Origin: Acidobacteriota bacterium | Lineage (GTDB): Bacteria; Acidobacteriota; Terriglobia; Bryobacterales; Bryobacteraceae | NCBI GenBank assembly: GCA_016185425.1 | Contig: JACPNQ010000019.1 | Location: 124,001-188,000 of the forward strand | Direction: 5' to 3' | Length of the DNA stretch: 64,000 nucleotides | Notes under the pieces: generated by a model | Told to the model about the DNA's origin: nothing | Database searches by the model: none | What the model saw: only the letters and a program-made list of their open reading frames with translations | Shown: piece by piece, positions 1 to 7,795 of the stretch | Position numbering within the stretch: the stretch's first letter is position 1 | Layout: every line of letters begins with the position of its first letter | Translations under genes and position numbers: made by a program

Positions 1-387
1 CACCTGCTGCAGTAACTCGCGCACGCGGGCTTCGATGTCGTCGCGGACTTGCCGGAACTCGCCGTCGCCCGAGCCGTAGGGATCGCCGACTGTCCAACGC
101 CGCTCCTTCTCTTTCAATCCCTTCGGCAGGATGATCCCACTCATGTTGATGACGAGATCGAACTCCGTATTGCGGTAGACCTCGACGCCCTTGGGGAACT
201 GATCGTCGATGGGCGCGTCCTTTTCCAACATGACCTTGCGCGTTTGGGATGGCACCGACCCTAACGGCATCATGCCGGCGCTGTGCGCTTCCACGATATC
301 GGCCCCCAAGTGCTTTGCAAACCCTTCCGCCATCTGGCTCCGGCAGGCGTTGCCGACGCACACGAACAAAATCCGCAGCTTCTTCAC
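1..387 (-). CDS. Low-molecular-weight phosphatase / thioredoxin-type arsenate reductase family, C-terminus cut by window edge
   Basis: Reading from a GTG at 387, the protein begins VKKLRILFVCVGNACRSQMA, which carries the C-x5-R-S active-site loop of LMW protein tyrosine phosphatases and ArsC-type arsenate reductases. A DPYG near the end of the visible part matches the second catalytic loop. These enzymes use the loop cysteine either to remove phosphate from phosphotyrosine or to reduce arsenate. The GTG overlaps the pdxT stop by four bases (GTGA), so it is translationally coupled to the PLP operon. The 129 visible residues run off the left edge with no stop. The choice between phosphatase and arsenate reductase cannot be made because the later reductase cysteines are not visible. 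Confidence 0.85.
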   Translation of the reverse strand, partial: MKKLRILFVCVGNACRSQMAEGFAKHLGADIVEAHSAGMMPLGSVPSQTRKVMLEKDAPIDDQFPKGVEVYRNTEFDLVINMSGIILPKGLKEKERRWTVGDPYGSGDGEFRQVRDDIEARVRELLQQV

Positions 388-947
388 CCAGTCACCTTTT
401 GCAGAAAGTAGGCATGCACACGGTCGTCGCTACTCAACTCGGGATGAAACGTCGCCACCAGGTGCCTGCCCTGCTCTACGAGTACCGGATCGCCATTGTA
501 GCGCGCCAACACTTTCACGCCGGGGCCCGTTTTGCGAATGATGGGGGCTCGGATGAACACGGCCTCCATGGGACCGAATCCGTCGGCATCGACATGCGCT
601 ACGCGCGAATCCAATTGACGGCCATAGGCGTTGCGCTGCACGGCGATGTCCACCAACTCCAGGGACGGCTGACTCGGGTTCTCGACCTCTTTCGCCAATA
701 AGATCGCGCCGGCGCAGGTGCCGAAGATAGGTTTCTTGGCGCCGAACTCGCGCAACGGCTCCATCAGCGACTCGCGGTCCAACAGTTTCAACATCGTCGT
801 GCTTTCGCCGCCTGGAATCACCAATCCGTCAACACCATCCAATTCCTCCGCCGTACGTACCTCGGCCACATGCGCGCCGGCCCTTTCGAGCGCGCGCGCA
901 TGCTTTTCGTAGTCTCCTTGCAATGCCAGTACTCCGACTTTGGCCAT
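384..947 (-). CDS. pdxT: Pyridoxal 5'-phosphate synthase glutaminase subunit PdxT
   Basis: This 187-residue protein is a class I glutamine amidotransferase that frees ammonia from glutamine and passes it to PdxS for PLP synthesis in the cytoplasm. The start MAKVGVLALQGDYEKH, the oxyanion segment PGGEST, the nucleophile Cys78 in GTCAG and the His168/Glu170 pair in HPELS are all present, so the catalytic triad is intact. Length is normal for the family. It starts six bases after the pdxS stop, with an AGGA Shine-Dalgarno inside the end of pdxS, which fits stoichiometric co-expression. Its own stop overlaps the next gene. Confidence 0.97.
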   Translation of the reverse strand: MAKVGVLALQGDYEKHARALERAGAHVAEVRTAEELDGVDGLVIPGGESTTMLKLLDRESLMEPLREFGAKKPIFGTCAGAILLAKEVENPSQPSLELVDIAVQRNAYGRQLDSRVAHVDADGFGPMEAVFIRAPIIRKTGPGVKVLARYNGDPVLVEQGRHLVATFHPELSSDDRVHAYFLQKVTG

Positions 948-953
948 GTTGTC

Positions 954-1844
954 CTACCAGCCGCGATTCGCCATCAGTTCTTCGGCGGGCAGCTTCGATG
1001 TGTCCAGCCCGCGCATCGGTTCGCTGATGCCCACCTCATCACACGCTTCCATCACCTTCACGGGATCCTTCCAATAGGTCGTCGCCTTGACGATCGCCTT
1101 CGCGAAGCGCGCCGGATCGTGCGACTTGAAGATACCCGAACCGACGAACACGGTCTCCGCGCCCATCGCCATCATTAACGCGGCGTCGGCTGGCGTCGCA
1201 ACGCCGCCCGCGGAGAAGTTCGGCACAGGAAGTCTGCCGTGCTCGGCGACGTACTCGATCAGTTCGATCGGCGCCTGGTGCCGCTTCGCCTCGCCATAGA
1301 GCTCGTCGTGCGAGAGAACGGTCAACTGTTTCATCTCGCGCTGAATGGTGCGCATGTGGCGCACGGCTTCGACTATGTTACCGCTGCCCGCCTCGCCCTT
1401 CGTGCGAATCATGGCGGCGCCTTCGCTGATGCGCCGTAATGCTTCCCCGAGGTTCTTGGCGCCGCAGACGAATGGCACTTTGAACGGCCGCTTATCGATG
1501 TGGTTGTCCTCGTCGGCCGGCGTGAGCACTTCGCTCTCGTCGATGTAGTCGACTTCGAGCGCCTCCAGCACGCGCGCTTCCATGTAGTGGCCGATGCGCG
1601 CCTTGGCCATGACCGGTATGGAGACCTCGGCCATGATGCCACGGATCATGCTGACGGGGGACATGCGGGCTACGCCGCCGTCCTTGCGGATATCGGACGG
1701 CACGCGCTCCAGTGCCATGACCGCGCACGCGCCCGCTTTCTCCGCGATTGCTGCCTGCTCCGGCGTGGTGACGTCCATAATGACGCCACCCTTTAACATT
1801 TCGGCAAGGCCAATCTTCAATCGAAACTCGTCGTTCAGAATCAT
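954..1844 (-). CDS. pdxS: Pyridoxal 5'-phosphate synthase lyase subunit PdxS
   Basis: The 296-residue TIM barrel builds PLP from ribose 5-phosphate, glyceraldehyde 3-phosphate and ammonia supplied by PdxT (the DXP-independent route). The two lysines that carry the covalent intermediates are visible: Lys81 in VMAKARIGH and Lys149 in [12 protein letters not shown]. The phosphate-binding [10 protein letters not shown] segment is also present. An AGGAG lies seven bases upstream of the ATG. The gene follows the MocR regulator by 36 bases and precedes pdxT by six, so all are likely on one transcript. Confidence 0.98.
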   Translation of the reverse strand: MILNDEFRLKIGLAEMLKGGVIMDVTTPEQAAIAEKAGACAVMALERVPSDIRKDGGVARMSPVSMIRGIMAEVSIPVMAKARIGHYMEARVLEALEVDYIDESEVLTPADEDNHIDKRPFKVPFVCGAKNLGEALRRISEGAAMIRTKGEAGSGNIVEAVRHMRTIQREMKQLTVLSHDELYGEAKRHQAPIELIEYVAEHGRLPVPNFSAGGVATPADAALMMAMGAETVFVGSGIFKSHDPARFAKAIVKATTYWKDPVKVMEACDEVGISEPMRGLDTSKLPAEELMANRGW

Positions 1845-1880
1845 TGTTCTACTCCTGCTGTTCTCGTCCCTGTCTGCCGG

Positions 1881-3353
1881 CTAGACAACCGCCGTTTCCA
1901 CTTCGGCGACCGGCGACAGACGCCGGCCCGCATGCTCCCGGAATACCCGGCCAAGTATGCGTAAACCCTCTTCGATCCTTGCCGGCGGTTCGCCGGCAAA
2001 GCTCAGCCGCAACGCGTTCACCGCAGGGCGATCCACGGCGAAAGCGCGTCCTGGCAAATAACTGACGCCCGCGCGTTGCGCGTCCTCGAGCGCCAACGCG
2101 GTATCGACGGCACCGGTCAATTCGACCCACATGCTCATGCCGCCTTCGGGCCGCGTCCATCGGCTGCCCCGCGGCAAGTGTTCGGCGCACGCGTCCAATA
2201 CCGCGCGCAGCCGCCGGGCGCCGTGTTGCAACATCTTCTTACGGTGCCGTTCCAGCCTGCCGCTTTGCGCGAAACGCAGCAGAACGGATTGGGAAAGCTG
2301 ATCGGAGTGCAGGTCGCACCAGTGGCGGATCTGCGTCAGCCGCGCGATCACCGGCTTCGGCCCCAGTACCCAACCCACGCGCAACCCGGGAAAAGCCAGT
2401 TTGCTGAAGCTGCCCAATTGCAGCACCGATTCCCGTCCAAAGGCGCGCACAGGCTTCAATGGCGTGCCGCTATATCGAAGGTCGGCATAGATGCCGTTCT
2501 CCACGATCAAAGTTCCTGAGCGCTGCGCCATGGCCACCATAGCTCGCCGCGCTGCTTCCGGCAGTGTGCCGCCGGTCGGATTCTGGAAGGACGGCGTGAC
2601 AACGAGGAGCTTTGGCCGCTGCCGTTCCAGCGTCGATTCCAGTGCGTCCAAGTCCATCCCTTCATCGGCTACAGGCACGCCTAGCAGCCGCGCACGGCCC
2701 TTTCCAAATACGTTTCGTACGCCGGGATAGACGGGATCTTCGACGGCGATCCTTGCGTCGCCTTCGGCGGTTATCAACCGCTCGATCAGGTCCATTGCCT
2801 GCTGGCAGCCGCTCGTCACCAGCACGTCGTCATGCGGCCCCGCGACACCTTCTTTCATCGCTTCCGCCAACAGGTATTCACGCAGCGCCGGCATGCCCTG
2901 AGGGGAACCGAGTTGCAGAACGTGGGCGGCGCCCGCATCGGCCAAAACCTCCTGGCAGCTCGCGCGGAACTCATCGAGCGGGAAGAGATCCTCGCTCGGC
3001 CGGGATGAATCGAAACGGATGGCCGCGCCGCTCAACGGCGAGGCACTTGTCGCGGGGCTTACCGCAATCGTGCCCCAACCTGAGGCCCGGCGCTCCTCCG
3101 GCTGACCCGCGACAAAGCTTCCCTTCCCCACATGCCCCGCCAGCAGGCCTTCGGCTTCCAGCAGCGCATAGGCGGAAGCGATCGTCGCGCGGTTCAGGTT
3201 CAGACGTTCCGCCAGGTCGCGCGTGGCCGGCAGCCGCTCCCCGTGCCGCAGACGGCCCGCGGAAATCTGGTCGCGCAGCCACAGCCCGAGCTGTCTGTAG
3301 AGTGGCTCGGTAGAGTGGGCATCCAGTCGCGGCGGTGAATCCGGGAGCGGCAT
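1881..3353 (-). CDS. MocR/PdxR-type GntR regulator with aminotransferase domain
   Basis: An N-terminal winged helix of the GntR type (LPATRDLAERLNLNRAT) is joined to a fold-type I aminotransferase domain with the PLP lysine in GSFSKLAFPG. This is the MocR/PdxR/GabR architecture, in which the aminotransferase domain senses PLP or an amino acid. It leads the run into pdxS-pdxT on the same strand with a 36-base gap, so it is most likely the PLP-sensing regulator of that operon. I chose the ATG at 3353 (MPLPDSPPRL) because family members begin just before the PLYRQL helix. An ATG at 3365 overlaps the dyad at 3364-3383 and is possible. Upstream in-frame codons have no family-like sequence. Confidence 0.88.
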   Translation of the reverse strand: MPLPDSPPRLDAHSTEPLYRQLGLWLRDQISAGRLRHGERLPATRDLAERLNLNRATIASAYALLEAEGLLAGHVGKGSFVAGQPEERRASGWGTIAVSPATSASPLSGAAIRFDSSRPSEDLFPLDEFRASCQEVLADAGAAHVLQLGSPQGMPALREYLLAEAMKEGVAGPHDDVLVTSGCQQAMDLIERLITAEGDARIAVEDPVYPGVRNVFGKGRARLLGVPVADEGMDLDALESTLERQRPKLLVVTPSFQNPTGGTLPEAARRAMVAMAQRSGTLIVENGIYADLRYSGTPLKPVRAFGRESVLQLGSFSKLAFPGLRVGWVLGPKPVIARLTQIRHWCDLHSDQLSQSVLLRFAQSGRLERHRKKMLQHGARRLRAVLDACAEHLPRGSRWTRPEGGMSMWVELTGAVDTALALEDAQRAGVSYLPGRAFAVDRPAVNALRLSFAGEPPARIEEGLRILGRVFREHAGRRLSPVAEVETAVV

Positions 3354-3363
3354 CAACCAAAGC

Positions 3364-3383
3364 ATACCATATTGGCCTGGTAT
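3364..3383. promoter_or_regulatory. Perfect inverted repeat, candidate MocR/PdxR operator
   Basis: ATACCA at 3364-3369 is mirrored by TGGTAT at 3378-3383 with an eight-base spacer. It lies at the very start of the MocR gene and about 38 bases before the sulfatase start on the other strand. GntR-superfamily operators are typically short dyads of this kind. The position fits autoregulation and could also affect the divergent sulfatase operon. No binding data can be inferred. Confidence 0.5.
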
Positions 3384-3420
3384 GGATGGCCTGCCGGCTG
3401 TTGTAGAGTCGAAGAACCTC

Positions 3421-4899
3421 ATGCACCGCCGCGATTTCCTTCGCCAACTCGCCGTAACCGCGCCTGTTCTCGCCGCGCAGAGTACCAGGCGTCCAAATAT
3501 CCTTTTTGCCATCGCCGACGACTGGGGGCACGGACACGCCGGAGCCTATGGCGCGAAGTGGGTGAAGACGCCGAACTTCGACCGCGTTGCCCGGGAAGGC
3601 GTTCTCTTCCACAACTGTTTCACTTCGAATCCGAAATGCAGCCCGTGCCGGGCCACCATTCTCACGGGGCGCAATTCGTGGCAGTTGAAAGAAGCCATCA
3701 ACCACATGAGCATCTTTCCGAACGACTTCGCCGTCTATCCGGACCTGCTCGTGAAAGCCGGCTATTTCGTCGGCCACACCGGCAAGGGCTGGGGGCCGGG
3801 CGATTTTCAGTCGACCGGATTCAAGCACAATCCGGCGGGCCCGGCGTTCATGAAACACCGGAACAAACCGCCCGCCAACGGCATTGCGAATGTCGACTAT
3901 GCCAAGAACTTCGAATACTTTCTGGAGCAGCGTCCAAACAGAGAGACCCCATTTTGTTTTTGGCTCGGCTTTCAAGAGCCGCATCGGAAGTACGAGGACG
4001 GTTCCGGAGTCCGGGCCGGCATGAAACCGGAAGACGTCGCTGTTCCGAAGTACCTGCCTGATAACGCCGTCGTTCGCGGAGACATGCTCGATTACGCGGT
4101 CGAGGTGGAATGGCTGGATCAGCATCTGGGGCGCGTGCTGGCGAAACTGGAGGCGTCGGGCGAACTCGACAATACCCTGGTGGTCGTCACCTCCGATCAC
4201 GGCATGCCATTTCCGCGCGTCAAGGGACAGATCTACGAACATGGCTTCCATATTCCGCTCGCGATTCGTTGGGGAAAGAGCATCCCGGCAGGCCGCACGG
4301 TGGATGACTTCATCAACACGCGCGACTTTGCGCCGACGTTCCTGGAGGTAGCGGGCGTACCGAAAGCACCAACGATTACCGGCCGAAGTTTCCTCGATGT
4401 TCTGAAATCGAGCAAATCCGGCACCGTCGATCCCACGCGGGACACAATGCTGGTTGCGAAAGAGCGGCACGATCTCGGCCGCCCCAATGATGCCGGCTAT
4501 CCGGTGCGCGCCATTCGCACGAAGGAGTGGCTGTACGTACGCAACTACACGCCGGACGCGTGGCCGGCGGGAAATCCGGAGACGGGGTATCGCAACGTTG
4601 ACGATTCGCCCACGAAAACGCTCGTGATCGCGAGCTTCGACGAGTATTACAAGCTGTCGTTCGGCAAGCGCCCGGCCGAGGAGCTTTACCATGTCTCTGA
4701 GGATCCGGAGTGCATGAAGAACCTCGCGACGGTACGCGCCCACGCAGTTGTCATGCGCAATCTGCGCGATCGGATGGAAAAGACGTTGCAGGAAGAAGGC
4801 GACCCGCGGATGAACGGGAACGCGGAATTTTTCGATACCATCCAATACACTGGTCCCCGTAAACATAGTTACGACGAATGGCTGAAGAACCAGAAGTAA
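3421..4899 (+). CDS. Exported type I sulfatase
   Basis: The 492-residue protein starts MHRRDFLRQLAVTAPVLAAQ, a twin-arginine-like export signal, so it probably acts in the periplasm or outside the cell. The sulfatase signature is CSPCR (residues 73-77); Cys73 would be converted to formylglycine. Metal ligands are Asp33 and Asp34 in IADDWG and a later SDHG. Type I sulfatases hydrolyse sulfate esters on sugars or glycans; the substrate is unknown. The start at 3421 is chosen because the signal begins there; an ATG at 3382 would put 13 unrelated residues ahead of it. It heads a tight four-gene run. An anaerobic or aerobic formylglycine-generating enzyme is not visible nearby. Confidence 0.92.
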   Translation: MHRRDFLRQLAVTAPVLAAQSTRRPNILFAIADDWGHGHAGAYGAKWVKTPNFDRVAREGVLFHNCFTSNPKCSPCRATILTGRNSWQLKEAINHMSIFPNDFAVYPDLLVKAGYFVGHTGKGWGPGDFQSTGFKHNPAGPAFMKHRNKPPANGIANVDYAKNFEYFLEQRPNRETPFCFWLGFQEPHRKYEDGSGVRAGMKPEDVAVPKYLPDNAVVRGDMLDYAVEVEWLDQHLGRVLAKLEASGELDNTLVVVTSDHGMPFPRVKGQIYEHGFHIPLAIRWGKSIPAGRTVDDFINTRDFAPTFLEVAGVPKAPTITGRSFLDVLKSSKSGTVDPTRDTMLVAKERHDLGRPNDAGYPVRAIRTKEWLYVRNYTPDAWPAGNPETGYRNVDDSPTKTLVIASFDEYYKLSFGKRPAEELYHVSEDPECMKNLATVRAHAVVMRNLRDRMEKTLQEEGDPRMNGNAEFFDTIQYTGPRKHSYDEWLKNQK

Positions 4900-5723
4900 T
4901 GATCGGACTCCTCGGAGTCGGGCTGCTCGGCTCGGCGATCGGCGATCGTCTGACCGCCGCCGGAAGGCCGTGGATCGGCTACGACCCTAGACGGATGGAT
5001 CTTGCGGCGTCCCGCGAAGAGGTCCTGGAAAAGTCGACTACTCTCATCCTTTGCCTGCCGGATTCGAACTATACGGCGCGAGCATTAGAGGGGATCGAAG
5101 GCCCGCGAACGATCATCGACGCGACGACAGGCGACCCTGCCGAAATGAAAAAGTTTGCGGCAGATCTGAAGCCGAAGGGGATTCACTACCTCGACGTGAC
5201 CATTGGCGGTTCCAGCGCGGTATTTCGCGCCGGCGCCGGGATTCTCATGGCGGGCGCCGAGAAAGGGGATTTCGAAGCGAACCTGCCGCTGCTGAAGTGC
5301 CTCAGCGAAAAGATCTTCCTTTGCGGCCCGCCTGGCTCGGGCGCCTTGATGAAGCTCGTCTTCAATTTGGTGCTGGGGTTGAATCGCGCGGCGCTGGCGG
5401 AAGGGCTGGCGTTTGCGGAGAGGAGCGGCCTGCCGCTGCGGCAGACGCTGGAGGTATTGCAGGCGGGGCCGGCCGCTTCACGGATCATGGAGCGGAAGGG
5501 GCCGAAGATGGTTTCGCAAGAGTACGTGCCGGAGGCAAGGTTGTCGCAACACCATAAGGACGTGCGGCTCATCCTGAGCGAAGCGGCGCGGCACAACCTG
5601 CACCTGCCGCTATCGGAGGCTCACAAGGTGGTGCTTGCCGCGTCTGAGACGCTTGGCCTGGGCGAACTCGATAACAGCGCGTTGATCGAGGCATATCGAA
5701 ATGATAGTGTCGTTAAACCATGA
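4899..5723 (+). CDS. NAD(P)-dependent beta-hydroxyacid dehydrogenase (3-hydroxyisobutyrate dehydrogenase family)
   Basis: The N-terminus has the Rossmann motif GLLGVGLLGSAIGDRL. The family marker IGGSS follows near the middle, and the conserved catalytic lysine lies in GALMKLVFNLVLG. The all-helical C-terminal domain is of usual length (about 274 residues). Such enzymes oxidise 3-hydroxyisobutyrate, tartronate semialdehyde partners or related short hydroxyacids; the exact substrate is not readable. I placed the start at the ATG that overlaps the sulfatase stop (TAATG); an in-frame ATG at 4878 would add seven residues. It has no signal peptide, unlike its neighbours. Confidence 0.88.
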   Translation: MIGLLGVGLLGSAIGDRLTAAGRPWIGYDPRRMDLAASREEVLEKSTTLILCLPDSNYTARALEGIEGPRTIIDATTGDPAEMKKFAADLKPKGIHYLDVTIGGSSAVFRAGAGILMAGAEKGDFEANLPLLKCLSEKIFLCGPPGSGALMKLVFNLVLGLNRAALAEGLAFAERSGLPLRQTLEVLQAGPAASRIMERKGPKMVSQEYVPEARLSQHHKDVRLILSEAARHNLHLPLSEAHKVVLAASETLGLGELDNSALIEAYRNDSVVKP

Positions 5724-6115
5724 AACTCGCGCTCTATCTGCTCGCCGCGGCACTGGCCCTCCCGGCGGCTTCCGTCGAAGAGACTATCAAGGGCAATCTC
5801 GACAAGTTCGATGCGGCCGCGAAGGCCGGCGACTCCGCCGCGCTCGACAAGCTGCTCTCAGAGGATTTGAAGTTCGGCCACTCCAGCGCCAAATTTGAAA
5901 CGAAGAAGGAGTGCATTGACGCGCTGGTCAAGGGCAAGCCAACGTATACCCACCGGGATGTGAAGGTTCGTGTCTATGGGAACACGGCCGTCGTCGATTT
6001 GAACATGCACGTGGAGCCGCAAGGGTTTGATATTGCGGTGCTGCAAGTCTGGGTGAAGAAGGGCAACGATTGGCTGATGGTGGCACGGCACTCGACGCGA
6101 TTGCCGAAGGCGTAG
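5720..6115 (+). CDS. Exported SnoaL/DUF4440-like small protein
   Basis: This 131-residue protein has a signal peptide (MKLALYLLAAALALPAAS) followed by an NTF2-like domain: a helix with FDAAAKAGDSAALDKLL, then KFGHSS and a strand-rich half ending in NDWLMVARHSTRL. This matches the DUF4440/SnoaL-like cone fold used for small-molecule binding or minor enzymatic roles. It overlaps the previous gene by ATGA and is followed after two bases by the mutarotase-fold gene, so it shares their transcript. No catalytic residues can be assigned. Confidence 0.8.
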   Translation: MKLALYLLAAALALPAASVEETIKGNLDKFDAAAKAGDSAALDKLLSEDLKFGHSSAKFETKKECIDALVKGKPTYTHRDVKVRVYGNTAVVDLNMHVEPQGFDIAVLQVWVKKGNDWLMVARHSTRLPKA

Positions 6116-6117
6116 CC

Positions 6118-7164
6118 ATGCGGCTAATCGTCGCCGCCGCCTTTGTTCCGCTTGCGTTTGCGCAAAGGCCTGTCGCCGAGATCCGCAATGCCGCGGCGGA
6201 GGCAGTGTTCGATCTGGGCGGGGGCTCGTTGGTGGCGTTTCGATTGAAGGGCGGCTTGAACCCGCTGGCGTGGCTGGGGCCGGCGGACAAAGATGTCGCC
6301 CTTCGTCCGATGGCGCACTTCCTGTGTCTGGACCGCTGGGGCCAGCCGTCGGCCAGTGAAATCGCGGCCGGTGTGCCGTTCCACGGTGAGGCGACACGCG
6401 TGGCATGGAAGGCCGATTCGTCGTCCGCCGCCGAGGCCGTGATGTCGGCGTCGTTGCCGATGGCGGGACTTGATGTGCGCCGTCTCGCCCGGCTGACAGG
6501 CACGGATGCGGTGCTGCAGGTGGAAGAGACCGTCACTAATCGCAACAAGATGGGGAAGGTCTATAACATGGTGCAGCACCCAACGATCGGGCCGCCGTTC
6601 CTCGATGAGAAAACGCTGGTCGATTCAAACGCCAGCCGCGGTTTCATGCAGTCGTCGCCGATGCCCGCGCCCGAAGAGCCCACGGTGTATTGGCCGCATG
6701 CGCTGCGCGGGAAGAACACGGTGGATATGCGCATGCTCACGGCGGATCCCAATCCGAACGTGGTGAGCTACGTTGTTGATGAACCGATGGGCTGGGCTAC
6801 GGCGTCGAGCCCGACGCACAACCTGGTTCTGGGGTATTTGTGGCGGACCTCCGAATATCCTTGGTTCAACGCCTGGCGGCATGTCGACGAGGCGAAGAAG
6901 CCGCTGGCACGGGGGCTTGAATTCGGCACGACGGGGCTGCACCAGCCGTTCGGCGTGCTGCTGGAAAAGGGGAGCATCTTCGGGCGGAAGCTCTTCACGT
7001 ACCTCGACGCGGGGCAATCGGCGACGCGCAGTTACGTGGCGTTTATCGCCGCAACCCCGGCCGGTTGGCAGGGCGTACGGAGCGTGAACTACAAAGATGG
7101 CGTGATCACATTGACCGAGCGGGGTGGGCGGACCTTGGAGGTTCGGAGCGGGCCGATTTTTTAG
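6118..7164 (+). CDS. Exported galactose mutarotase-fold (aldose epimerase-like) protein
   Basis: After a short signal sequence (MRLIVAAAFVPLAFAQ), the roughly 348-residue protein reads as an all-beta galactose mutarotase-like domain: repeated beta segments, MVQHPTIGPPF, WATASSPTHNLVLGYLWRT, and a LEFGTTGLHQPFG segment. These are shared by secreted aldose-1-epimerase-like proteins of unknown substrate. I selected the ATG at 6118 because the signal peptide starts there and the preceding stop is two bases upstream. As the last gene of the sulfatase operon it may act on the released sugar. The stop codon overlaps the end of the convergent adenylate kinase gene by four bases. Confidence 0.65.
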   Translation: MRLIVAAAFVPLAFAQRPVAEIRNAAAEAVFDLGGGSLVAFRLKGGLNPLAWLGPADKDVALRPMAHFLCLDRWGQPSASEIAAGVPFHGEATRVAWKADSSSAAEAVMSASLPMAGLDVRRLARLTGTDAVLQVEETVTNRNKMGKVYNMVQHPTIGPPFLDEKTLVDSNASRGFMQSSPMPAPEEPTVYWPHALRGKNTVDMRMLTADPNPNVVSYVVDEPMGWATASSPTHNLVLGYLWRTSEYPWFNAWRHVDEAKKPLARGLEFGTTGLHQPFGVLLEKGSIFGRKLFTYLDAGQSATRSYVAFIAATPAGWQGVRSVNYKDGVITLTERGGRTLEVRSGPIF

Positions 7165-7763
7165 AACGCCACGGGGTCCATGCGGTCGACCATCGGCAAA
7201 TTCAATTGCTGGCGGACATCCGCGTAGATGTCGGAGATGCTCCGGTTTGCATCCACTGTAATCAACATTCCCAACTTGGCGTAGAGGTCCAGGAGAGGCT
7301 TCGTCTTCTCGTGATACTCGCGGAGCCGGATCATTAAAGCGTCCGGGTTGTCGTCGGCCCGCTTCGTGAATCCGCTCCCCTGGCCCATCCGTGCGCGGTA
7401 CATGACACGTTGAAAGACGACCTCGTCCGACAGCTCCAGGTAGATCACCTTATCGAGGTTCCAGTTCTCGAACAGATACTCCGCCTGCGACTTTGTTCGC
7501 GGGAAGCCGTCGAGCACGAAGCCGTAGTTCCAATCGTGTTGGTCCAACCGCTCGCGCACAACGCGCTCGACGATCTCATCCGGGACGAGTAGTCCGGCGT
7601 CGGTGATGCGCTTAATCCTCGCCGCCAGCTTGGTATGGTGCTTCACATTCCAGCGGAAGATGTCGCCGATCGAAATATGCACCAAGTCATAGTCCCGGCA
7701 GAGCAACTCGCTCTGCGTACCTTTGCCGGACCCCTGCGGTCCACAGATCACGTATTTATTCAT
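7161..7763 (-). CDS. Adenylate kinase family protein (short LID type)
   Basis: The P-loop CGPQGSGKGTQ (residues 7-17), the NMP-binding HISIGDIFR segment and LDGFPRT are diagnostic of adenylate kinases, which interconvert ATP plus AMP with two ADP in the cytoplasm. At 200 residues and with only a short stretch (ARMGQGSGFTKRADDNPDA) in the LID position, it is a short-LID form without zinc cysteines. I do not assign adk because the canonical gene usually lies in the ribosomal protein cluster. It may be a second paralogue. It lies 32 bases downstream of the ALDH gene and may be co-transcribed. Confidence 0.9.
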   Translation of the reverse strand: MNKYVICGPQGSGKGTQSELLCRDYDLVHISIGDIFRWNVKHHTKLAARIKRITDAGLLVPDEIVERVVRERLDQHDWNYGFVLDGFPRTKSQAEYLFENWNLDKVIYLELSDEVVFQRVMYRARMGQGSGFTKRADDNPDALMIRLREYHEKTKPLLDLYAKLGMLITVDANRSISDIYADVRQQLNLPMVDRMDPVAF

Positions 7764-7795
7764 GCGATGCTTGGCAACAAGGCCATAAGGTTAGA

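Noticed and set aside
2971..4866. Long minus strand open frame opposite the sulfatase
   Set aside because: It is antisense to a well-supported sulfatase with intact active site; high-GC DNA often keeps such frames open.
5051..5100. GATTCGAAC resembling a tRNA T-loop
   Set aside because: It lies inside the dehydrogenase coding region in frame (PDSNYT); no acceptor stem could be built around it.
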